Assembly (NCBI GenBank): GCA_047495785.1 | Contig: JBLDXI010000042.1 | Location: forward strand, 2,790,001-2,854,000 | Length of the DNA: 64,000 nucleotides | Reading direction: 5' to 3' | Origin: Lepidodermella squamata | Lineage: Eukaryota; Gastrotricha | Part shown: piece after piece, positions 10,900-20,564 of the stretch | How positions within the stretch are numbered: position 1 is the stretch's first letter | Layout: each line of letters starts with the position of its first letter | Notes under the pieces: generated by a model | Databases searched by the model: none | What the model saw: the letters and a program-made list of their open reading frames with translations, nothing else | Told to the model about the DNA's origin: nothing | Program-made: the position numbers and the translations under genes

Positions 10900-13800
10900 T
10901 CAATTTTCCTCATCAAGATGCCAAGGTATTGCGTAGCATTGGTTTTGGTTGACATGCGACGATGGCAGGAAAACCACTCGTTCCTTTGTGATATTAACAT
11001 CCAAGTCGACACGCAGGGCAAAGTAAGGCTGGTCGCGATTTGCTGCGATATTGCCCACAAGGTAACAGCGGGCAGCTCGGCGAGCTCGAGCGTTATTCGC
11101 AAACTCGTTCAAAAGGCCGTGTAGCAGCTCGTCATGCTCGTGACTTTGATGTTCAGGAAACTGCATCACGCGATTGAGCATTACATCGGCCTGCAAGATG
11201 CTGTAATTCTTAAACAAGGCGTAAACCTCGCCAGCTTCACCGTAAAAGAAACACAGCACCTCGCCAATTGTCACTTCAGCTGTCACAGGATGGTCGAAAA
11301 TTACGGCGTGAGACCGGGGTAACAAGCGGGGCGCGCCAATTCGCAGCATGCGACCATCATAACGCTGATGGAATAATTGCGCCGTGCCGAAAAATCCAAA
11401 AATCGCTGGCAACGCGTTAATGTTCAACGCCAATAACACAGCTTCGATCGCTGGATCATCCAGCATGTACAAAGGGACAGTGTTCGTCAGCGTACCATGG
11501 CGTTCAGTAGCGTAAGGGCGATTGATTAGCTGGAAATAAGCGAATCGCGTCATAATTTGAGACGCCTGGCCACGCGTCCCGTTAAATGCGCGTGTAAACC
11601 ATGACAACGCACCTTCACTGAAAAACAGTGAGAGCCAACCAATCGAACCGTGTCGAGCAGCAGCCCTTGCCAGGTGACCCAGGGAATGCAAAAGGTAAGT
11701 TTCAAGGCGAAGGCCGCCGCAGAGGCGAGGGAAGCAGTAGCGGAACCTTTCGATAAGAGACGATGCAGAGGAAATGTCAGCGAGTCGTTGAGCCTCGTTA
11801 TCCTCAACCTCATCGATGTCCAGCAAAAGTCGCATGGCAACTTGAAAAGTTAAAAACAGCATTACGTAGGCGGGCGTCATTTGATCGAGAAGCAAACTCG
11901 GACTAAGCGTGACACCAAAATATTTGTAGTGTTTCGCGTGGAAATTTTTAGCCACGTATTTCTCCTCGATCGATTCGATGCGCGTACCGGTTAGCTGTAA
12001 CGGCACGTGCGTGTTGAGTAATCGCCTTTTCATTTGCCGGTGTTGAACAGGTGAAATAAGATCCTGGTTATGAACCACGCATAATAGCAGAGACTTAGCT
12101 GAACCTTCCCAGCCGATGTGCATCGGATCACCTGGTGTATCATAAGGCGCCTGAACACCTTTTTCGGCCAAAGCTAACGGCTGCGGAGACGGCTTAACAC
12201 CGTGGTTGGGTGGATCACCGGGTTGCATAGTTGCAGCAACTTCAACAATTTCGTTATCGCCTCTCAGCGGGTATGTACCCGCGACTTCGTATGGCATTTT
12301 AAATGCACGGAATTCGTTCATATAAATAGCAGGCTGATGACAATCAGGGCAGGGATGCTCTGAATTATGTGGAGTCATATTCAGAGCATCAGACCTAGCC
12401 GGAGTATCGCCGACAAAAATGTCGAGGCTAACCGTAACACGAAACACAGCGTGCTCATCAAACCGCATGATTTGGCCTTGGCCCCGAAATCTGTCCAATT
12501 GTCGAAGACACTGACGCAAAAATAACTGCATGTCGGGCTTTGATGTTCCTTGCCACAGGCCAAGCACGACGAGACATGCAGGGTTCGCACGGCAGTACTT
12601 TGGTAGGCACTGCACTGAGGCGGTAGAAGGCCAAATGCTTACGTTGCCGCGCTTGCCGATCGGAGCACCGTCAGCATTCAATCGCAGGGCTACGTCTTGA
12701 TGGATGATAGTGCCTGGTGGTCTCGGCTCTGCAGTGTTCACATCAAGTAAGAATTCACGTAATACAACAAAAATCTGCCAGGCGAGCGATGGAAGTATTA
12801 TGTAAGCAACTCGCCCAGGGCGCGGGTTGGGGTCGGGGCAGCCTTGAGCTTCTCTCGGACAACGACCATTGGCCAACGGGTAACAGCAGTGAGCGCACAT
12901 TTTAGTCTTCGTCATGCGAGCATCGCCGAACATTTCTTTGATGCGCTTGTGGAGTAAGTAATAAGAGCCAGGTACATCAGCACCAGCAGGAGCATGACGA
13001 CGTACCATGTCGATAGCCATGTTCATTTGACGCTTGGACAACCCAGTTTGCTCCAGCTCCCATAGATCGAGATAAGCATTTGGTTGGCGTTCAGCGCCGT
13101 CGGGTGGATGAATGTGGATCCAAGAGCGAACGGTTTCGTGAAAATCGAAATCGACACGAATGCCATCACCGTTATTGTTATTGTTAGGATTCGGAGCTCC
13201 ATCGCCACCATCATCATCATCCTCATCATCACCACCACTCTCCTCGTCCGCGTCATCTTGGTCATCATCATCATAGCCACCGTCACCACCACCGCCAGCT
13301 CCAGGAGCAAGCGCTTGGTGGAATTCGAGCTCGTCATCGCTGCTCATTGAGCGTCCTTCGTCGTCGTCACCATTATCGCTATCGCCAAGTCCAGCCGGGT
13401 CGTGACCGGCAACGTTTTGACCCAGCGGAGAGGACTCTTCATAGCTGGACTCGAAACAAAATTCACCTGGGAGATCAACAAAAACATGGGATGCATGAGA
13501 TGAAAGTCTAACTAATGCATACCATTATCAAGCAGCGCTGAAGAATTGTTAGCTTGAGTTGGCGGCAATGAGGCACGACTGTTTGGTTCTACACAGATTG
13601 AGAAATAAATGAATAAACCATAGAGAATAGAGTTACCAGAGATGAAACTCCTATTGGAAACTTGAAGTTTTAATTCTTTTGGCGATTTTCGTAAATTTTA
13701 ATTATGGCGGATCTTTTTGAAACTGGCGCATACATGTTTACATGTAAAACAAGGGTGTTTTCCGCGCGCTATCCCCAAAATAGCTCATCTTGGAATTCCG

Positions 13801-15279
13801 ATTTTTTTATTGTAATTGATGGGGATTGGTTTCAACTACAACCAGTTCAAAGGATTTCGTACGGAAATGAACGGTTTTGACGCCACAGCGATTTCCGCGA
13901 AAGTCACTTTTTTGGGGGTTCATAAATGGGTGTTTTTGCCTTGACTCTACGGCCACATTCTTGATCGGACTATCACTTTCTTTATTGGAAATGATAGAAC
14001 TGAGTCCATGTTATAAGCGTGTGAAATTTCTTGTTTACGAAAGCCACCGTTCAAAAATTATTCATGGTTTTCGGATGCATTTTTTCGGCATTCTGCTTTT
14101 GAATATTGCTACTTGCAAAGGCTGAAATCGTTGTTATGTTTTTTTCAATTTATTTCAGAGCAGCCTACAGAATTTCCCTAATTTCGAGCATTTGATCATA
14201 CGAGGCACGAACAGGTTTTGTTATCCGGAATGACGGCCATGGGTGGTATAGGTATGGAGCATGTAAACTAAGAAAAAAATGCATCCGAAAACCATGAATA
14301 ATTTTTGAACGGTGGCTTTCGTAAACAAGAAATTTCACACGCTTATAACATGGACTCAGTTCTATCATTTCCAATAAAGAAAGTGATAGTCCGATCAAGA
14401 ATGTGGCCGTAGAGTCAAGGCAAAAACACCCATTTTTGAACCCCCAAAAAAGTGACCTTCGCGGAAATCGCTGTGGCGTCAAAACCGTTCATTTCCGTAC
14501 GAAATCCTTTGAACTGGTTGTAGTTGAAACCAATCCCCATCAATTACAATAAAAAAATCGGAATTCCAAGATGAGCTATTTTGGGGATAGCGCGCGGAAA
14601 ACACCCTTGTTTTACATGTAAACATGTATGCGCCAGTTTCAAAAAGATCCGCCATAATTAAAATTTACGAAAATCGCCAAAAGAATTAAAACTTCAAGTT
14701 TCCAATTGGAGTTTCATCTCTGGTAACTCTATTCTCTATGGAATAAACGAAAGAGCCAAACAATGAAAACACACCGAAAAGAGGCACAGATTGATTCACC
14801 TGGGCCGTCACGTTAGGGACAGCACTATGCGTGCCAATTGCTGTCGGGCTCAGAGCTGAAACGTTGTTGATAGGACCTCCATCAGCACTTTGATCGACAA
14901 AACTTGATGCGACCGTACCTGATGCACTGGTAACGTTCACACTTGGCTGAGCAAAGTCGACCACAACGTCCATGAAATCCTCACTCATCAATGCCTGTCT
15001 GTTGCTGTCGCTTTCAACGGAGGCAGTCTGTGATTCTTCGATTTCTGTTGACAAGACTTCGACGACTTCGTTTTTATCGCCTTCCTCTGAAGAAGAAGAT
15101 TGATCGGGTAACAGTCTAAGATTAGGACCATATCCACGAGTATATCGATTGTCAAGTTCGAAAGGATTTGAACCAGAATCGTCTTCTTCGCATTCTTCGT
15201 CAGAACTGTTTGAGTAAGACCGCTTACGGTTACCGACGTCGTCGAATAAGCTAGATTCGTCGGAAGACGAAGAAAACAT
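10900..15279 (-). CDS. Tnp2-like transposase (CACTA/EnSpm type)
   Basis: Three exons: 15279-14775, 13588-13523 and 13466-10900, joining in frame to 1045 residues. The N-terminal 300 or so residues are acidic and serine-rich (MFSSSSDESSLFDD...; later runs of D, E and N). The catalytic part shows hallmarks of Tnp2-type transposases: a DIFVGDTPARSDALNMTPHN block, then a CPDC zinc knuckle, then DPMHIGWEGSAKSLL, which parallels the DxMH motif of the family. It is expected to cut and join the element ends in the nucleus. Intron 1 (14774-13589) contains the 1122-bp palindromic insertion; without it and its duplicated target the intron would be 56 bp, a normal size here. The frame is intact, so the enzyme may be functional. 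An apparent start at 15336 is only an in-frame extension; ATG 15279 is preferred because the acidic region begins there. Confidence 0.8.
13619..14740. mobile_element. Foldback element of 1122 bp with 8-bp target duplication
   Basis: Two arms of about 470 bp (13619 to about 14087, and about 14273 to 14740) are near-identical reverse complements around a loop of about 185 bp. Both ends read CATAGAGAATAGAGTTACC. It is flanked by the direct repeat GAATAAAC at 13611-13618 and 14741-14748. An 8-bp duplication fits hAT or P superfamily transposases supplied elsewhere. It sits in intron 1 of the transposase gene. The two open frames inside it (one per arm) are the same arm read twice, so they are not evidence of a gene. 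Confidence 0.9.
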
Positions 15280-15470
15280 TATAATCCACTCGGATTGTGA
15301 ACAGATGTCACAATAAATAAGCAATCTAACAAACAAATATAAAAATAAGCTGCAGGTTAAACAGCTGGAATGGAAATGAGGTGTTCAAGCATAAAACCAA
15401 TACTGATTTGGCAGTTCTAGCTTCAATCAGCACTACAAGAGAACTAACAAACAGTTTTTTAAACGATACG

Positions 15471-15521
15471 CATAGAGAATAGAGTTACCTATATAGAGAA
15501 TAGGTAACTCTATTCTCTATG
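15471..15521. mobile_element. 51-bp minimal palindromic element, same ends as the 1122-bp copy
   Basis: Consists of the 19-bp end CATAGAGAATAGAGTTACC, a 13-bp spacer, and the exact inverse of that end. It is flanked by the direct repeat ACGATACG at 15463-15470 and 15522-15529. It therefore transposed as a unit, or was deleted down to its ends after insertion. Confidence 0.85.
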
Positions 15522-15529
15522 ACGATACG

Positions 15530-16004
15530 TTCATAAAAAGCTTTACTGCTTGGAGAATAAAGAAACACTTTTAAAGTAAAAATTTAAGGTGGAATTTTCA
15601 CTATCGAATTTTCGTATAATAAACATTGCAGATGTCTGGAAATATAAATTTGAAATGTTTGCGAATGACGTGGTGCCAAAATGACTTTAGGAACAGGCCA
15701 ACAAAAAAACAAAAAACATAAACTTTAAAATTCGCGCGAAAATATCGACAAAATTGCCACGTCAGCGGTCTAGGCTGCAAATAAAAATTTCATATTTAAA
15801 ACAAATTATATTATTAATATTGTTAGCTGGTTATTTTTACAATTTCGCTCAATAATAATTGCTTTTATTTTGCCGCATGACTTTACGCAACTTTCGGGTT
15901 ACGCAACGAAGATCAAGCTACGGATGTGGCTAGCGTTTTGCTCCCGGAGATGACTACTGGGGATTCGACCTTGCAGTCATGATCAGCGTTGAAATTGATA
16001 TCGT
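15530..16004. other. Upstream region of the transposase gene inside the transposon
   Basis: No coding exon seen. It should hold the transposase promoter and 5' leader. Confidence 0.4.
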
Positions 16005-16307
16005 CCATGCATGATGCATTAAAGATGCATCACCACATCAAGAAGGAAGAATCTCTTATCAGAGTAAGATGCATCAAACTATAATGTAAGACACATCTTT
16101 GATTCATGTAAAGCACGAGTAAGACAAATCTACGTATCATGTACCATTCATCTTTTATGAGTCTTACATTACGGAGTAGGCATGTAAGATACATGTTGTC
16201 ATCATCTTTACCACTTGTCCGACATGCATCTTACATGGTGCAAAGATGAATCTTACATGATGTGACTACATCTACATGGCATCTACATGTTGTTAAGATT
16301 AGGACAG
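16005..16307. repeat. Right subterminal repeat zone
   Basis: Many short words such as AAGATGCATC, TCTTACATG, CATGTAAGAT and ATCTACATG in both directions, the counterpart of the left zone at 8375-8665. Confidence 0.65.
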
Positions 16308-16321
16308 TTTTTTTCCTTGGG
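16308..16321 (-). repeat. Right terminal inverted repeat of the 8-kb transposon
   Basis: TTTTTTTCCTTGGG, the exact inverse of the left end at 8356-8369. Confidence 0.7.
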
Positions 16322-17075
16322 CCGCAAAACCGCGGACGGAGACGCGCGCGCAAACTTGCTCGGTCAGGGAAACTTGCTTTTTTGAAAATGCCAAATATTA
16401 GATGCGAGATTATTTATTGAGCTGGAATTATGAATACCTGATATTTTTATTAATAAAATTTCTGAAGGACAAATGAAGAAAGCCCGCTCATGTATTACGT
16501 AATCTGGTGGAAGTTCCAACATCAAAGAAGACAGGGAAACCGCAACGCTTCAAGGGACTTCAGGTAATATTCAGCTGCATTGCACGGTAAGATGATGCCA
16601 ATCACTTTGATCGCTTGCAGCTTTGGATTATTACAATTTACAATCGAATTATTTTTGACACTGAAACGAACAACAGAAACGAAACTTGCGAACCACTGAT
16701 TGCTCGTCTTGATCATATCAAAATCTTTTAAATTGTGGTTACACCACTTATGATGTCAAGACTTGTTTATGAGGCTTCTAGCCTGATTGATGACATGCTC
16801 GACGGTTCGTTACTATGTATAAATTCCCAGCAAAACTTTGCTCTTCCTTCTCTTTCTTCTCTTCCTTTGCATAATCCTGCCAACATCTAACGTACCTATA
16901 ACATGTTTCAGATGTCTCTCGGAATTATGATTTTGGAGCTGAAGCTTTCAAAGCTTAGAACCAATGTGAATCCGTGTGAAAACCAAATGTATATCTCAAT
17001 TTTATTCAGAATTATTCATGAAAATCACAGGAGAATGCCATGCGTTGAATTTTATTCAAAAATTATTATTCGGGC
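16322..17075. other. Intergenic region right of the transposon
   Basis: No supported gene. It should contain the 3' UTR of the minus-strand dehydrogenase that ends at 17076. Confidence 0.4.
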
Positions 17076-18131
17076 TCAAGCAGATGGTAAATGTTTTTTC
17101 ACAAGATCAGTGCTGTACAGCCATAGCCGCTCAGCCATAACTTCGTCGCGAGCACGAGACGGTGTGCTGATCTCCTTGGAGTTTCTAAAAAAATGAAAAA
17201 AAAAATGAAAAATGAGTGCAATTCAATAATTAAATTTACTGGAAAAATCGACCAGATTGGCCTTCCAGGCCAGGCTTTGTTGCGCAATAAACAAGCGGCT
17301 CAGCGCCTTGATCGAAAGTCTTGAACAGAAACTTTGGCAACGCTGACAGCAATGTCTTGAAGGCCGGGACTGTATTCCGACCTTTTGACGGGTCCATAAC
17401 ACCGGGATCAACAGAAAACGTGGAAATCTTGGCGTTTTCTCGCTTCATCCTCAAATGAACAGCTAACGTGTTAGCGAGAGTGATTGCCAATTTAGAGCGA
17501 ACGTAAGCTTGCAAGGGATTGTAACCCTGCGAGGGATCGTGAAATTGCATGCCATAAGGCGGCCAGCACAAATAGAAAGCTTTCGGATCCGCTACCGTGT
17601 TCACTATGCGACCACCGCCGGGTGATTTCTTCAGATTTTCAAGCAACAGATTTGTCAGCAAAAAATGGCCGAGGAAATTACTCTGGAAGGTAACTTCATA
17701 CCCATCTTCAGTTGTCAGCGCCTTCATTGGAGGCAAAATGCCGGCATTGTTGATAAGAACATCGACTTGAATAGAGGACTGATTGATTCCATCTGCGAAT
17801 TTTCGAACTGAGGAAAGCGAGGTGAGATCCATTTTACGGCACTCGAGCCGGCCGTTTTTAGCCGCATCTGGGTCGTTGATTTTCTGACTGATTTCAGCAA
17901 TAGCACGTTCTCCAGCGTTCAAATCTCGCACAGCTAAAATCACCTTCTTAGCACCGCGACGAGCAAGCTCAGTGGCCGTAGCTTTGCCTATACCACTACC
18001 GTTGCAAAAAAGAAATGACTAATAGAAACGGGAATATTCATGCTAATTTACCTATTCGATCCAGTAACGATAAATGTCCCAAGGCATCTCCGTCCAGTAG
18101 GCAAAATTACCGAGATTTTAGCAGAAAACAT
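17076..18131 (-). CDS. Short-chain dehydrogenase, retinol dehydrogenase (RDH11-14)-like
   Basis: Three exons, 18131-18052, 17995-17240 and 17184-17076, join to 314 residues. The cofactor motif TGSNSGIGK is rebuilt exactly across the first splice, which supports that join. NNAG (VLINNAGILP) and the catalytic YVRSK (Y-x3-K) are present, so it should be an active NAD(P)H-dependent oxidoreductase. Closest in type to RDH11-14/WWOX-like enzymes, which act on retinoids, steroids or other lipids; the substrate cannot be read from sequence. A third exon continues past an in-frame stop that would be reached if the donor CA|GTAAAT were ignored, and encodes a tail (EVMAERLWLYSTDLVKKHLP) matching that of the upstream paralogue. 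The two genes share orientation and the final intron position, so they are a tandem duplicate pair. Confidence 0.85.
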
Positions 18132-18341
18132 TCTAATAGTTGAAAATGAAGCCGAATGAATAAAATTTGGCAACTCGTTTTATCTGCGCACGCGATTGAA
18201 GAACCAAGCGGAACCAGATTTTTTTCTCATACAAAAATGAACCAGAAAAAGAGGACAGGATCACGTTGCGCACGTGAAATGTATTCAGGTTAAAAGAGAA
18301 CACAAAAATTGGCCTAGATTATATCGGAAATTGTGTAAAAA

Positions 18342-19584
18342 TTAGTGAAAGAAGTGAGGATAATGAGCCATAGATGAAGGATAATGGCCGTGTTTTTCCG
18401 TCAGTTCCTTGCTCAATTGCCACAACTGTTCAGCCATTTCATCATTGACCATCCGACCAGGGTTACATGCTCGGCTATTCCTAATTAAAATCAATGATAA
18501 AAATCACGATTTTTTACGATTGAAAAATTAATTACTGAATATAACTGCCCGAAAGATGTTCAATTTGCGGTTGATTGGCACAATAGACAACCTGCTCGCC
18601 TGGGAGCTTGAAAGCTGCTTTCAGTAATGGCTCAGCCACATTTTGGATAGGAAAGGGCAAGCGGTTAAACACATCGGGCCGAACAACACCCGGATCTACG
18701 GCGAAAGTGCTGATTTTTGAGCTGTTATTCGATTGGCTTATCGGTGATAACTTTTCGAGGCGTTTATTCAACGCATGCGTAAAAAGCATCATAGCTAATT
18801 TCGATTGAGCAAAAGCTTTTAAAGGCCCGTATTGCCCTTGCCCGAATTCGAAATTCGGGTCTGAAATTCGAAATCCAACCGGACAGATCATTTTTGTTGT
18901 AACATGAGAAGCGACGACATTGACAATTCGGCTCGGCGAAGATCGTGATAACAACTCTAACAAATTAATTGTCAGCAAAAAATGGCCCAGATAATTCGTC
19001 TGGAAAATCAATTCGTTCCCGTCGATTGTTGTAGAACGCCGAACTGTACCCATTGTCGAGGCGTTGTTAATTAAAACGTGAAGTTCGGGCTCATTTTTTG
19101 CGATTGCCTCGGAAAAGTCCCAAACTGAGTCGAGCGAGGCTAAATCGAGGCGTCTGACCGAAAATTGAGTCGCTGAATTTTCGTCATCCTGATTTAAATT
19201 CGACGAGGCTGTATCGAATTGTTCGAGATCGTAATGATCGATTTTAACGTAATTTCCTTCCTTGGCTTCTTCAGCGACGCGTTGGTGGTATAATCTCAGT
19301 TTCTCGCTCAGCTCCTGAGCCGCCCATTCACCTGAGTCGAGATTTCGGCAAGCTAAGATGATGCGCTTGGCGCCATTTTTCGCAAGTTCGAATGCTATTG
19401 CTTTAGCCTGGCCGCTATTACCGCCAGTTATTAGCACGGTTTTGCCATCGATGAATGGAGCAGCCGGGCCTCGTGGATGGCTGATTTTATTGGCGTTTTT
19501 AACGCGCTGTGACGCAGCTAATATGACCGATGAAACCTTTTTGTCGAGTAATTTTAGCGCCCGTGACAATGAAGATGAAGACAT
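18342..19584 (-). CDS. Short-chain dehydrogenase paralogue with altered active site
   Basis: Two exons, 19584-18536 and 18480-18342, encode 395 residues. The fold of the neighbouring RDH-like gene is recognisable: VLITGGNSG, VLINNAS, YLGHFLLT, FAVDPGVV, and the tail DEMAEQLWQLSKELTEKHGHY. Three key positions differ. The cofactor loop reads TGGNSGQAK instead of TGxNxGIG. The active-site motif reads FAQSK, with phenylalanine where the catalytic tyrosine belongs. The NNAG motif reads NNAS. A roughly 40-residue acidic insert lies between the first strand-helix unit and the DLASL segment. The protein is probably not a normal reductase; a binding or regulatory role is possible, but I infer no specific one. 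The frame is intact, arguing against a plain pseudogene. Confidence 0.8.
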
Positions 19585-20564
19585 GCTGAAAAAAGTTCCT
19601 AAAATTTAGATTTTTGTAGTTTTAGGAGAAATTTGGAATAAAACCGCAAATAGAGCAATGATAGTAGAGCAATGAATTGCAAAATTAGGCGAATAATGTT
19701 AGCCTCGATTCAGACACAAAATATCTCTCCATTATGTAAACAAGTAAATAAAAATTGAGGAGAAAGGTGTTGACTATTACCTGGATTCGGACAAAATGAG
19801 CTTCGTTCTTAGGCGACTATCATTAAAAATTAATGCTATTTTTCAGAAAAATTGAGTAGAAATAGAGGAAGTGGGTTATGCGAAAATTGCTCCTTATCTC
19901 TTATCACTGATTAGTTAGGAAAAGAGCAGTGTTATGAATGGATGGATATATCGCAATGGGGTATAGAAGCACGCTGTAGGACGAATATACTGTACGTATA
20001 TAGAATATGTTTACTACCAGCTAGTATAATATACTATTGCCGTTCAGCGTTTTCATCCAGCAGAATAAACAAGCAAAAACATAAAAAGCATCGCGGCGTA
20101 ATTAAACACGCTGAAAGTTGCGGTACTGAATAAGGTGCCTAATTTGTGGGAGCGTGCTTGAAAATATATTCATCTCCGCCAGTGAGTAACTAATTAGGGC
20201 GTAAATTGAGCGTGAAGGACCAAAAATCAAGCAACATTGGAGAAGCTTTAGAAATATTTTTAAGGCATGTGAAGTATCTAAAGCATTATTGTGTAACAAA
20301 TTGTTAGGCTTCTCATGTGGTAACACCTGTTTTTAAGTTTTGGTACAATAGAATTGGTGTTATGGTTCGTGTCCATTTTATTAATATTATTGAGATAAGC
20401 TGTAACATTCGGCTGTAGTATCTTTCTAGGTATATCAAATTGATTTTAAATTCCTTTTAGAAGTGAGGATTTTTCAGTGACATTACACCGGCCTTATCAT
20501 TAGCATCCAGATTGTTTTCAGGATAACCCATAGTCTGTCAAAAATTTCTTAAGAATATAAAAAT
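19585..20564. other. Intergenic region
   Basis: About 1 kb with no supported exon. It should contain the promoter of the altered dehydrogenase and the 3' UTR of the kinase-ankyrin gene. Confidence 0.4.

Larger units (their letters stand above)
8356..16321. mobile_element. CACTA/EnSpm-like DNA transposon, about 8 kb, apparently complete
   Basis: The two ends are perfect inverted copies of a 14-bp sequence, CCCAAGGAAAAAAA (8356-8369 and 16308-16321). Inside each end lies a zone of several hundred bases rich in short motifs in both orientations (see separate entries), as in CACTA elements, where they bind an accessory protein. Between these are two multi-exon minus-strand genes: a Tnp2-type transposase and a smaller second protein. 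Both frames are fully open, so the copy may be recent or autonomous. The ends do not begin with CACTA/CACTG, and I could not define a clean target duplication (flanks ccc on the left, ccg on the right). Superfamily placement therefore rests on the transposase and the two-gene layout. Confidence 0.7.

Noticed and set aside
13023-13350. Overlapping frames in both directions over the acidic part of the transposase
   Set aside because: Low-complexity GAT/ATC triplets keep several frames open by chance; only one joins in frame with the flanking exons.
13877-14482. Two open frames in opposite directions with nearly the same protein (MTPQRFPR...)
   Set aside because: They are the two arms of the foldback element read once each; identity follows from the palindrome and no known domain is present.
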